This document shows positions 1-6,795 of a DNA stretch of 7,904 nucleotides, in pieces (the stretch's first letter is position 1; each line of letters opens with the position of its first letter). This DNA comes from Acidobacteriota bacterium (lineage in GTDB: Bacteria > Acidobacteriota > Terriglobia > UBA7540), in NCBI GenBank assembly GCA_021789565.1, contig JAJYJL010000314.1, positions 1 through 7,904 of the forward strand, in the 5' to 3' direction. The translations under genes and the position numbers were made by a program. Under the pieces are notes generated by a model. That model saw nothing but the letters and a program-made list of their open reading frames with translations, searched no databases and was not told the origin of the DNA.

Positions 1-469
1 AACTGTAGCTCTGAAAAATCCCAGGCAAGTCTCAAAGGTCCTGAAGACGCACAGTTCGTATCGTTTTTCAGGTAAACTTAGAAAATCCAAAGCGTCACGG
101 CAAGGCCTCATCCTGCGTCACTTTGGATCGGTGGTTTCGAAGAGTGGTAAATAAGCGTCCCCCGAGACCGGCAAATGAGAGTTGACCGGTGCAAGTTTTG
201 TCTGGAAAGTGGATACACACCATTTCAATAAATCCTGTGGCCCATTGAACGAGGATCTGTTGCCCCGAGCCTTAGCGGAATCGGAGAACCGCTTGACGAG
301 ACTTCAGTGGAAATTGAGGCATAAATGTCTGGCCTCTGTTGCTCGCCCGTAACCGTGCCAGGCTGAGCGAGGAAATCAATGAGTTCGTCGGAGTTCTGAA
401 GTGCCTTCTAGCGCAATCGGATATGCTATCGAGTGCCAATGAGACCTGCTGAAGGGTAGGAATCTATTC
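1..469. other. Leader region without an assignable gene
   Basis: This stretch upstream of the dehydrogenase operon holds no reading frame that I can match to a protein family. Short open stretches exist (2-154 in one frame, 179-349 in the same frame, 318-458 in another), but none has a convincing start with a ribosome binding site, and their codon use is less G/C-biased at third positions than in the genes downstream. It contains the inverted repeat at 85-128 and the Shine-Dalgarno sequence of the E2 gene near 457-462. The operon promoter should lie here, but no hexamer pair with 16-18 base spacing stands out. For example, TTGACG at 291-296 has no good -10 box at the right distance, and TATGCT at 422-427 has no good -35 box. 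Confidence 0.55.
85..128. repeat. Inverted repeat enclosing a direct repeat in the leader
   Basis: ATCCAAAG (85-92) is perfectly mirrored by CTTTGGAT (121-128), giving an 8-base stem across a 28-base loop. The heptamer GCGTCAC occurs twice inside or next to it, at 92-98 and 115-121. There is no T-run after the right arm, so this is not a standard intrinsic terminator. It could be an operator, an RNA hairpin, or chance; nothing in the window identifies a cognate regulator. Confidence 0.3.
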
Positions 470-1627
470 ATGAAGCATAACATCGTCATGCCCGATCTTG
501 GCCAGACCGTGGACGAGGGAAAAGTGGTTCGCTGGCTGAAGAAGCCGGGCGACAAGATCAGGAAAGGTGATGTGCTGCTGGAAGTTGAGACCGACAAAGT
601 CACCATGGACGTGGAGGCTTACAAGGCGGGCTATTTGCGATCGTTGCTTGTCGAGGAGGGCCGGATGGCCAGCGCCTTCTCGCCCATCGCGATTTTGACG
701 GACGAAGCCGATGAGCCTCTGGACAGCAGCGACACAGGCGGCGGGGCCAAGCCCGCTTCCGCCTCGGACCATCACGCTTCCGCAACCGCCGTCGCGGGAG
801 AAGCGGCGCCATCTGCTCAAAAAGCGCCCGACAAGTCCTGTGGGCGGGTGACGGCGAGCCCGGCGGCGAAAGCCCGGGCGGTGGAACTAGGCCTCGACCT
901 GGGCAAGGTTCGCGGTAGCGGTCCGGACGGCCTCATAACCCGACGAGATCTGGAAAAATTGCCTTCCGCTGAGCAATCTTCGTGGGCGGCCCTTCCCATG
1001 GCGGAGATTGCCACCCGCAGCCTGCAAACCATCCCTCATTTCTACGTGAAGGTGGAAGTGGAAATGTCCGCGGCGCTCCGTTGGCGAAAGGAGTGGAATC
1101 GGGTGCATCCCGAACTCCACGCTTCTCTCAACGATGTCTTTGTGCGGGTGGCTTCGCAGGCCTTGGAGGAAACGCCCTCCTTGAACGTTCGCTTCCGGGA
1201 AGGCCGGGTGGAAGCGTTGGGGCAGGCGGACATCCTGATGGTGGTGGCGGCGGACCCCGGCCTGCTTCTGGTACCCGTCGCCAATCCGTCAAGTCGCGGT
1301 TGGGAGGATTACCTGCGCGAGATGCGGCGGCTGCTGGAAGATGCACGGCACAAACGAGGGAAGGAATCTGTTTTGAGCATTTCGCCCGCATTGGCCATTT
1401 CAAACCTGGGAATGCACGGCGTTAAGGAGTTCACTGCGATCATTCCGCCGGGGTCCGCGGCGGTCATGTCCATCGGATCTGTTCGGGAAACCGTCATCGT
1501 GAAAGACTTGAAAATGAGAATGGCAGAGGTTTGCTCTCTCACGCTGGCGTTAGATCATCGGGTGGTGGACGGAGTCACTGGCGCGATATTTTTGGAAAGG
1601 ATGCAAGCCCACTTGAACTCGCTATGA
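470..1627 (+). CDS. Dihydrolipoamide acyltransferase, E2 core of a 2-oxo acid dehydrogenase complex
   Basis: This 385-residue protein is the E2 component, which carries the acyl group on a swinging lipoyl arm and transfers it to CoA. It has one N-terminal lipoyl domain (about 1-78) with the lipoylated lysine K43 in the motif ETDKVTMDV. An Ala/Pro/Ser-rich flexible linker follows (about 80-122). Next is a peripheral-subunit-binding domain (about 126-162, ASPAAKARAVELGLDL then GSGPDGLITRRDL) that would hold E1 or E3. A catalytic CAT-like domain fills the rest and ends with the active-site motif DHRVVDG (H363, D367). All key residues are present, and the length is normal for a single-lipoyl E2. 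ATG 470 is preceded by TAGGAA (457-462) at good spacing. The stop overlaps the start of the E1 alpha gene. The acyl substrate (pyruvate, acetoin-derived or branched-chain) cannot be settled from sequence. Confidence 0.95.
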   Translation: MKHNIVMPDLGQTVDEGKVVRWLKKPGDKIRKGDVLLEVETDKVTMDVEAYKAGYLRSLLVEEGRMASAFSPIAILTDEADEPLDSSDTGGGAKPASASDHHASATAVAGEAAPSAQKAPDKSCGRVTASPAAKARAVELGLDLGKVRGSGPDGLITRRDLEKLPSAEQSSWAALPMAEIATRSLQTIPHFYVKVEVEMSAALRWRKEWNRVHPELHASLNDVFVRVASQALEETPSLNVRFREGRVEALGQADILMVVAADPGLLLVPVANPSSRGWEDYLREMRRLLEDARHKRGKESVLSISPALAISNLGMHGVKEFTAIIPPGSAAVMSIGSVRETVIVKDLKMRMAEVCSLTLALDHRVVDGVTGAIFLERMQAHLNSL

Positions 1628-2595
1628 AGTCACAAGGATCAGACAAAAAGCGGAAGCTGGAAATGTATCGTAGCATGCGAATGTGCCGCATGTTCGAAGA
1701 GAAGATCTACTACTTGTTTCTGGAGGGGCGTCTTCCAGGAACCATCCACCAGTCGCTGGGGCAGGAAGCGACTGCGGTGGGCGTCTGCTCAGCGCTCGAA
1801 TCCAGTGACATGGTCACGAGCACGCACCGTCCACACTCGCACGCGATTGCGCGCGGGGTGCCCATCGATTCGCTTACCGCGGAACTCTTTGCGAAGCTGA
1901 CCGGCTGCTGCCGGGGCAAGGGCGGTTCGATGCACGTGGGCGATGTGGAGGCGGGCATGCTACCGGCCATTGCGATTGTGGGCGGTGCTATCCCTCTAGC
2001 CACCGGCTACGCGCTGGCCTTCAAGCAGTTGAAGCAGCCCAACATCGTGGCCTGCTTCTTTGGAGAAGGCGCGGCAAACATTGGGTCTTTTCACGAAGCC
2101 ATCAACATGGCGGCCATTTGGGACCTTCCGGTGGTGTTCGTATGCGAAAACAACCGCTACGCTGCATCGACGGCCGTGGAAAAAGTAATGAAGGTGAAGC
2201 ACGTGAGCGAGCGGGCGGCGGCTTATGGAATCCCCGGCATCAACGCTGACGGCAATGACGTGGAAGTGGTTTACGAGGCCATGCGCAAGGCGGCCGCACG
2301 AGCTCGGAGTGGCAAAGGCCCCACCCTACTCGAGCTGGAGACCTTTCGCTTTTGCGGGCATTCGCGCAGCGACCCCGGTCACTACCGGACACCGGAAGAA
2401 GTCAAGAAATGGAAGGAGCGCGACCCCATTCAAATCTTTCAAGCGCGGCTTCTAGAAGAGGGCATTTTGAAAGCCGGCGATGCCGAGCGAATCACCACGG
2501 AAATCGAGCAAGAGCTCGATGCGGCCATCACCCAAGCCGAGCAAGATCCCAGCCCAGAACCGGAGGATTGCCTGACCGATGTCTTCGTCGACTAA
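1624..2595 (+). CDS. 2-oxo acid (pyruvate/acetoin-type) dehydrogenase E1 component, alpha subunit
   Basis: This 323-residue protein is the alpha chain of the thiamine diphosphate-dependent E1 enzyme, which decarboxylates the 2-oxo acid and hands the acyl unit to E2. Family landmarks are FEEKIYYLF near the N-terminus, GTIHQSLGQEA, the STHRPHSHAIARG loop, KGGSMH (99-104), the ThDP/Mg motif GEG (147-149) with its partner NN (176-177), and the loop GHSRSDPGHYR with H246. The cofactor motif reads GEG rather than the textbook GDG. I chose ATG 1624, which overlaps the E2 stop as ATGA and suggests translational coupling, because no strong Shine-Dalgarno lies just upstream. The same frame is open back to an ATG at 1531, but those 31 extra residues lie wholly inside the E2 catalytic domain and do not look like E1. 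The overall pattern resembles AcoA-type and PDH E1 alpha proteins, so the substrate remains open. Confidence 0.95.
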   Translation: MKSQGSDKKRKLEMYRSMRMCRMFEEKIYYLFLEGRLPGTIHQSLGQEATAVGVCSALESSDMVTSTHRPHSHAIARGVPIDSLTAELFAKLTGCCRGKGGSMHVGDVEAGMLPAIAIVGGAIPLATGYALAFKQLKQPNIVACFFGEGAANIGSFHEAINMAAIWDLPVVFVCENNRYAASTAVEKVMKVKHVSERAAAYGIPGINADGNDVEVVYEAMRKAAARARSGKGPTLLELETFRFCGHSRSDPGHYRTPEEVKKWKERDPIQIFQARLLEEGILKAGDAERITTEIEQELDAAITQAEQDPSPEPEDCLTDVFVD

Positions 2596-3643
2596 CACCA
2601 TCTCCAACCAACCTTCCCAATCCCGTGAGATAACCATGGCCGAAGCCTTGCGGGAAGCCCTTCGCGAAGAAATGCACCGCGACGAGCGAGTGATTCTGCT
2701 GGGCGAGGATATCGGCATCGAAGGCGGTTTTGGCGGCGCGTTTACCGTGACGCTGGGTCTGTCCGAGGAATTTGGCCATGACAGAGTTTTGGACACTCCT
2801 ATTTCCGAAGCGGCGATTGCTGGCGTGGCCACCGGCGCCGCCGTGGGAGGCCTGCGCCCGGTCGCCGACGTGCAGTACGGCGATTTCCTTTTCCTGACCA
2901 TGGACCAACTGGCCAACAATGCCGCCAAACTTCGTTACATGTCGGGCGGCAAGTTGCGCGTGCCAATGGTGTTTCGCGCCCCCGTGGGAGCCACAACGCG
3001 CGGCTCCCAGCACGGACAATCTCTGGAAGCTTTCTTTATGCACGTTGCGGGGCTCAAGGTTGCCTGCCCGTCGAATCCTTACGACGGCAAAGGAATGCTC
3101 AAAGCGGCGATCCGGGACGACAACCCGGTGATCTTCTTCGAGCATAAACTCCTTTACGGAAGCAAAGGTGCGCGCAAAGAGAAAGGTGGCTTGCAGGTGC
3201 TCGCGCACGTTCCCGAGGAGGAATATCTGGTTCCGCTGGGAGAAGCGAAAGTGGTCCGCCCGGGACGGGACATCACCCTTGTGGCCAATCTCCTGATGGT
3301 TTATAAGTCCGTGCAAGCCGCCAAGCTTCTGGCGGACAAAGAAATTGAAGCTGAAGTCATCGACGTGCGGTCTCTCGTGCCATTTGACTGGGCCACGGTT
3401 TTCGACTCGGTCCGCAAAACCGGCCGCTTGGTGGTGGTGGAGGAAGACAACCTGACGGGCGGCTGGGGAGCGGAAGTCGCGGCCCGTGTGGCCGATCAAT
3501 GCATTGGGTATCTGGACGCACCTGTTCGCCGTATTGCCGCGCCGGATACGCCGGTGCCGTTTGCGCCGATCATGGAGAACTTCTACGTTCCATCCGTCGA
3601 TAAGATTGTGGCGACGGTTACCGATCTGGTCGTGCCGCACTAG
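2579..3643 (+). CDS. 2-oxo acid (pyruvate/acetoin-type) dehydrogenase E1 component, beta subunit
   Basis: This 354-residue protein is the E1 beta chain, which completes the ThDP active site of the alpha2beta2 enzyme. It shows REITMAEALREAL and LLGEDIG at the N-terminus. TPISE contains E77, equivalent to the glutamate that activates ThDP, and SQHGQS contains H145, equivalent to the conserved active-site histidine. PSNPYDGKGML, the DNPVIFFEHK strand and a C-terminal transketolase-type domain (about 215-350) complete the fold. Start ATG 2579 overlaps the end of the alpha gene by 17 bases and has GGAGGA (2562-2567) upstream, though with a long spacing of 11 bases. ATG 2636 is an alternative, but it would cut into the conserved REIT strand. 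The first 15 residues (Ser/Asn/Gln-rich) are non-conserved in character. No E3 (dihydrolipoamide dehydrogenase) gene follows, so E3 must be encoded elsewhere. Confidence 0.95.
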   Translation: MSSSTNTISNQPSQSREITMAEALREALREEMHRDERVILLGEDIGIEGGFGGAFTVTLGLSEEFGHDRVLDTPISEAAIAGVATGAAVGGLRPVADVQYGDFLFLTMDQLANNAAKLRYMSGGKLRVPMVFRAPVGATTRGSQHGQSLEAFFMHVAGLKVACPSNPYDGKGMLKAAIRDDNPVIFFEHKLLYGSKGARKEKGGLQVLAHVPEEEYLVPLGEAKVVRPGRDITLVANLLMVYKSVQAAKLLADKEIEAEVIDVRSLVPFDWATVFDSVRKTGRLVVVEEDNLTGGWGAEVAARVADQCIGYLDAPVRRIAAPDTPVPFAPIMENFYVPSVDKIVATVTDLVVPH

Positions 3644-3745
3644 CGGGCCCCGGAAAGATACTGCTTGGCGTCCCTGGCCCGGCCCGACCTCCGCGAGGCA
3701 AGATTCATCGTGTGCCTGGACCCTTCTCTAGCGTGGTGATTTCCC

Positions 3746-4699
3746 ATGGATATCGTGTGCCTTGGCATGCTGATTGCGGATATCTTTGCCAGCCCCATCG
3801 ATTCGATGCCTGCTGCCGGAGAACTGCGTCCGGTGGGCCGCTACCTGATGAGCGCCGGAGGGTGCGCATCGAACACGGCAGCTTGCCTGCGACGGCTTGG
3901 GCACCGGGTCAGCATCATCGGCAAGGTCGGCGCGGACATCCTGGGCGATTTCGTGGTCCGGGACTTGGCGCGGTTGGAAGTGGATGCTTCCGCCGTGAGA
4001 AGGAGCGCCGAGTTGCCGACTTCAAATACCTACATCATCAACGTCCGGGGCGAGGACCGGCGCTACCTGCACTGCGTGGGAGCCAACGCGGACTTTCATC
4101 TTTCTGACGTTGATTTCAAAGCCCTCAATGGACGCCAGGCCATTTACGTGGGCGGCTATATGATGATGCCGGGCTTCGGCCCGCAGGCCCTGGCTGCTTT
4201 GCTCAAGGAGGCGAAGGCCCGCGGCCTAGTGACCGTGGTGGACGTGGTGATCGGCGGAGGAACGCACCCTGGCTGGGACCAGATCGAGGGGGTGCTGCCA
4301 TGGACCGACCTGTTTCTGCCCAACAATGATGAAGCGGGCCTGCTGACGGGAAAGGATGATCCTGTTGACCAGGCTGCGGCGCTCGCAAGCTTGAACCCAA
4401 AGTGCACCGTGGTAATTACACTGGGGAAGCGTGGGGCACTGGTGCGACGTGAGAGCAAGATTTTCAGTGCTCCAGCCTATCAGGTTGCCTCCATCGACGA
4501 GTCGGGAGCTGGGGACGCCTTTGCAGCGGGATTCTTGACTGGGATGCTGGAAGACTGGAACTTGGAGCAGACCTTGAGCTTTGCCAGCGCCGTCGGAGCT
4601 TCCTGCACCCGGGCACTGGGGTGCACGGACGGCGTGTTTCGTTTTGAGGAAGCGAAGGATTTTGTCGCTAAAAACCAACTTGATGTGAAGCCGCTGTAG
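3746..4699 (+). CDS. PfkB-family carbohydrate kinase (ribokinase superfamily)
   Basis: This 317-residue protein belongs to the PfkB/ribokinase superfamily, which transfers the ATP gamma-phosphate to a sugar or nucleoside hydroxyl. The N-terminal signature is SAGGCASNTAACLRRLG (G38, G39, N43), followed by IGKVGADILGDFV. The C-terminal signature ESGAGDAFAAGFL contains the catalytic base D257 and the anion-hole glycines. LFLPNNDEAGLLTG is the usual segment ahead of the nucleotide site. The family motif usually has Thr before GAGD; Ser253 stands there, a mild change. Its length is normal. ATG 3746 begins exactly at the expected first beta strand (DIVCLGMLIAD), but the Shine-Dalgarno is weak, and 102 bases separate it from the E1 beta gene. 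The substrate cannot be read from sequence. The downstream isomerase and aldolase suggest a ketose such as fructose, xylulose or a ketose phosphate. Confidence 0.92.
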   Translation: MDIVCLGMLIADIFASPIDSMPAAGELRPVGRYLMSAGGCASNTAACLRRLGHRVSIIGKVGADILGDFVVRDLARLEVDASAVRRSAELPTSNTYIINVRGEDRRYLHCVGANADFHLSDVDFKALNGRQAIYVGGYMMMPGFGPQALAALLKEAKARGLVTVVDVVIGGGTHPGWDQIEGVLPWTDLFLPNNDEAGLLTGKDDPVDQAAALASLNPKCTVVITLGKRGALVRRESKIFSAPAYQVASIDESGAGDAFAAGFLTGMLEDWNLEQTLSFASAVGASCTRALGCTDGVFRFEEAKDFVAKNQLDVKPL

Positions 4700-4733
4700 A
4701 CACGGAGCTTTTCGGACTACGGATCTGCTCGTT

Positions 4734-4772
4734 GTGCCAAGGCCCTCACGGAATGGCACGGCTCCTTGGTGC
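4734..4772. other. Imperfect hairpin between the kinase gene and the aldolase remnant
   Basis: CCAAGG (4737-4742) pairs with CCTTGG (4764-4769). The stem can extend outward through two G-U wobbles to G4734/C4772, with a 21-base loop. CACGG occurs twice within the loop region. There is no T-run after it, so a terminator role is doubtful, and it may be chance. Confidence 0.2.
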
Positions 4773-4838
4773 GATGGATGAACGGAGCGATGCTAAGAAA
4801 ATAACTGAGTCGCCAAGCGATGGAAGGAGAGGACTACG

Positions 4839-5090
4839 ATGGCCGATACGGAAGGCAAGAGCGAAGCAAAGAATTTTTGTCCAGAAATTCCCGCCAAGCG
4901 TGAAGGATTCCTTTTGAAAGGCTCGGGCTTGCTGGATTGGGGAATGCAGAACCGGCTGTCGCGGATTTTCCAACCGGTCTCGGGCCGCACGGTCGTGCTG
5001 GCCTTCGATCGCGGGCACTTCCAGGGGCCGACGACGGGCCTGTGGTCGGGGTGGAATTACGGGACGAAGCTGAAGGCGGGGCTTCCCTGA
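4839..5090 (+). pseudogene. Truncated LsrF-like class I aldolase (DeoC/LacD family) fragment
   Basis: The first 68 residues match the N-terminus of LsrF, the DeoC/LacD-family aldolase/thiolase that in E. coli acts on the autoinducer-2 degradation intermediate. Visible matches to LsrF as I recall it are the [19 protein letters not shown] block (26-44) and [15 protein letters not shown] (54-68). LsrF has [15 protein letters not shown], so R58 here replaces a His. Right after L68 (base 5042) similarity ends. Sixteen unrelated codons follow and then TGA 5088-5090, so the product is 83 residues against about 290 for the family. The catalytic Schiff-base lysine and most of the barrel are missing. 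Start and ribosome binding site are excellent (AAGGAGAGG at 4824-4832, six bases before ATG), as expected for a gene lost recently. The simplest reading is an internal deletion or rearrangement with a joint near 5042; a local assembly error is the main alternative. Confidence 0.75.
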
Positions 5091-5140
5091 CCCGAAGAGG
5101 GAGTCAGGAGGTACTTGAGGAGCGCGACGACGTTGCAGAA

Positions 5141-5149
5141 GGAGAGGAG
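5141..5149 (+). promoter_or_regulatory. Shine-Dalgarno that sets the start of the class II aldolase-like gene
   Basis: GGAGAGGAG lies six bases upstream of ATG 5156. The aldolase frame is open further back to ATG 4937, but that stretch overlaps the conserved LsrF-coding region in another frame. This ribosome binding site and the family's usual N-terminus both favour 5156. Confidence 0.65.
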
Positions 5150-5155
5150 AGTGGA

Positions 5156-6073
5156 ATGAGCTTGGTGCCAATGAGGCAACTGTTGCTGGAGGCACAACGC
5201 GCAGGTTATGCGGTGTGCTATTGCGAAGCTTGGAACCTGGAGTCATACCAGGCGGTGGTGGAGGCGGCAGAAGAGTCTGGGGCCCCGATTATTACAGGTT
5301 TTAACGGAGGATTTCTGGCCCATTCCCGTCGGCAGCATCCAGAGCGGTTGGTGTATTATGCCGGATTCGGGATAGCGCTGAGGGATTCCACGGTTCCGGC
5401 AGCGTTCTTGCTTAATGAATCGGATGACCTGGACCAGATTGAGCGGGGCATTGATTTAGGATTTAATGCGGTGATGGTGGAAAACGAGCGGCTGCGCGGG
5501 AAAGAGTATCGCGCTCTAGTAAAACAGGTCGTCGAGCGGGCGCATCGTTGCGGGGTGTTTGTGGAAGCGGCGGTGGGGCACCTGGCGGATGCTTCAGCGG
5601 AAACGGAAGCAGTGCCCACCGACCCGGCCGCGGCGCGCGGCTTTGTAGAAGAAACCGGCGTTGACGCCCTAGCCGTGGCAGTGGGGAATGTTCACATTCT
5701 CACGCAAGGAAAAGCCGCTATTGACCTTGAGAGGCTTAAGGATATTCACGCGTATGTCAAGGTTCCTCTGGTGTTGCACGGTGGAACCGGCATCTCGCTG
5801 GATGAAACGGCGAGCTACGTCCGAGCAGGCGTGGCCAAGATTAATTTCGGGACGGTGCTCAAGCAGGCCTACCTTTCGGCTCTCAGGCAGAAGCTTGCTG
5901 CTTACGAGGAACCAATGAGCCCCCACCCTTTCCTCGGTATGGGGGGGCCGGAAGATATTCTGATGGCGGCACGGGAGGCGGTGAAAATCAAGGTAAAAGA
6001 GCTTTTGAACCTCTGTGGGGCGACTGGCCGGGCGGTAAGCCCGAGGGAAGGGCAAGGGTACCAGAAAGCGTAG
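5156..6073 (+). CDS. Class II fructose-bisphosphate/tagatose-bisphosphate aldolase-family protein with altered active site
   Basis: This 305-residue protein has the class II (zinc-dependent) aldolase TIM-barrel layout: PMRQLLLEAQRAGYAV at the start, then NLESYQAVVEAAEESGAPII, GFNAVM (102-107), VEAAVG with E137, TGVDALAVAVGNVH with H180, VPLVLHGGTGIS with H208, and AKINFGT. H180 and H208 correspond to two of the three Zn ligands, and E137 to a conserved glutamate. The third-ligand segment, normally HLDHG after beta strand 3, reads LLNES (85-89): the catalytic Asp becomes N87 and the His ligand becomes E88. The next motif, normally like VMxDGS, is also changed to VMVENE. It could bind metal through E88, act on a different substrate, or be catalytically dead. 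It lies between the broken class I aldolase and the lyxose isomerase, all in one direction, so a role in sugar catabolism is likely but the reaction is unproven. Confidence 0.85.
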   Translation: MSLVPMRQLLLEAQRAGYAVCYCEAWNLESYQAVVEAAEESGAPIITGFNGGFLAHSRRQHPERLVYYAGFGIALRDSTVPAAFLLNESDDLDQIERGIDLGFNAVMVENERLRGKEYRALVKQVVERAHRCGVFVEAAVGHLADASAETEAVPTDPAAARGFVEETGVDALAVAVGNVHILTQGKAAIDLERLKDIHAYVKVPLVLHGGTGISLDETASYVRAGVAKINFGTVLKQAYLSALRQKLAAYEEPMSPHPFLGMGGPEDILMAAREAVKIKVKELLNLCGATGRAVSPREGQGYQKA

Positions 6074-6136
6074 AGAACACACTGGCGCCTTGGACCCGTC
6101 GTTAAACTCAGGCGGTATGAATCGGAGGGTGGGAAG

Positions 6137-6685
6137 ATGATATCACGCAGCCAATACGAAGCGACTTTGGGGCGGGCAACTGAGATGTTAAGGCGGGCAG
6201 GCATTGTCATTACCAGCGAAGAGCAGGAGCGCCTGGAAGTGGCGGATTTCGGGCTTGGCGAACTGGAAAAGACGGGTCTGGAGGTCCTAACCTACGTTAA
6301 TACGGACCGAGTTTGTGCCAAAGAAATTGTCATGTTCCCACATCAGACCTGTCCTGAGCATTGGCATCCCACCAAGGGACAGAAGCTCGGCAAGGAAGAA
6401 ACTTTCCGCTGCCGCTGGGGCACGGTTTATCTCTACACCACCGGGGAACCGGCCCCCAACCCGGCCTGCAAGCCTCCGGCGGGCTCCGAAGCGCATTATC
6501 GGGCCCAGCATGAAATCATCTTGAAGCCGGGAGAGCAGTTCACGCTCTTTCCGGACACGCCGCACTGGTTCCAGGCGGGGACGGAGGGCGCAATAGTTTC
6601 CGAATTTTCCACCCGCAGCACCGACGCTGAGGACCTTTTTACCGATCCACGGATCAAGCGAGCTCCCGAGGTTGAGGGCAGGTGA
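6137..6685 (+). CDS. D-lyxose ketol-isomerase (cupin-type, YdaE-like)
   Basis: This 182-residue cytoplasmic cupin enzyme would interconvert an aldose and its ketose (D-lyxose and D-xylulose, EC 5.3.1.15). Characterised members of this family also act on D-mannose/D-fructose. The sequence shows YVNTDRVCAKEIVMFPHQTC, then the metal-binding pair H75 and H77 in CPEHWHP, E88 in KEETFRCRWG, and the fourth ligand H143 in DTPHWFQAG. STRSTDAEDLFTDPRI near the end is also typical. All four expected metal ligands are present, and the length is close to that of Bacillus YdaE, which is slightly shorter. ATG 6137 has GGAGGG (6124-6129) seven bases upstream. It sits 63 bases after the aldolase-like gene and just ahead of a secreted mannosidase, which makes mannose to fructose conversion an attractive physiological role. 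That last point is inference. Confidence 0.9.
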   Translation: MISRSQYEATLGRATEMLRRAGIVITSEEQERLEVADFGLGELEKTGLEVLTYVNTDRVCAKEIVMFPHQTCPEHWHPTKGQKLGKEETFRCRWGTVYLYTTGEPAPNPACKPPAGSEAHYRAQHEIILKPGEQFTLFPDTPHWFQAGTEGAIVSEFSTRSTDAEDLFTDPRIKRAPEVEGR

Positions 6686-6693
6686 ACAAAGCG

Positions 6694-6722
6694 GGCCATT
6701 TCCGTTCCTCGTCGAAACGGCC
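6694..6722. other. Imperfect hairpin downstream of the lyxose isomerase gene
   Basis: GGCCATTTC (6694-6702) pairs with GAAACGGCC (6714-6722) with one A-C mismatch and an 11-base loop. It lies just after the isomerase stop codon, where a terminator or processing site could be, but no T-run follows. It may attenuate read-through into the mannosidase gene or be incidental. Confidence 0.3.
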
Positions 6723-6780
6723 AGTATTGGGTCGGAGCTGTCCCGCACCTAACGACTACCGGTCATAGACAAGGAAAATG

Positions 6781-6787
6781 AAGGAGG
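6781..6787 (+). promoter_or_regulatory. Strong Shine-Dalgarno that selects the GTG start of the mannosidase gene
   Basis: AAGGAGG lies eight bases before GTG 6796. An in-frame ATG at 6778 exists, but its only upstream purine run ends two bases away, too close to work well. Starting there would also put extra residues (KEASS) ahead of the positively charged signal-peptide head. Confidence 0.65.
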
Positions 6788-6795
6788 CGTCGAGC

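Noticed and set aside
2..154. Open frame running in from the left edge to a TAA at 152-154
   Set aside because: It is Lys/Ser/Arg-rich with no recognisable motif and weak codon bias. It is too short to call as the 3' end of an upstream gene.
291..326. Possible sigma-70 promoter starting at TTGACG
   Set aside because: The nearest A/T-rich hexamer lies 21 bases away, too far for a normal promoter.
179..458. Two short open stretches in adjacent frames (179-349 and 318-458) that look mildly protein-like, as if one frameshifted gene
   Set aside because: Neither has a credible start with a ribosome binding site, I recognise no family, and codon bias is unlike the real genes. A frameshifted remnant is possible but not supported.
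1531..1623. Upstream extension of the E1 alpha gene to ATG 1531
   Set aside because: It lies inside the E2 catalytic domain, including its DHRVVDG motif in another frame, and the translated residues do not resemble E1. The ATGA overlap start at 1624 is better.
2528..3640. Long open frame of 370 codons on the minus strand opposite E1 beta
   Set aside because: It is a shadow of a strongly conserved + strand gene with biased codons. Its product is rich in His and Arg and matches no family I know.
3644..3681. CGGGCC/GGCCCG inverted repeat after the E1 beta stop, as a terminator
   Set aside because: It has only a six-base stem with a 26-base loop and no T-run, which is easily chance in GC-rich DNA.
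4937..5155. Upstream extension of the class II aldolase-like gene to ATG 4937
   Set aside because: Its first half is an out-of-frame reading of the conserved LsrF-like segment, and a strong Shine-Dalgarno sits just before ATG 5156.
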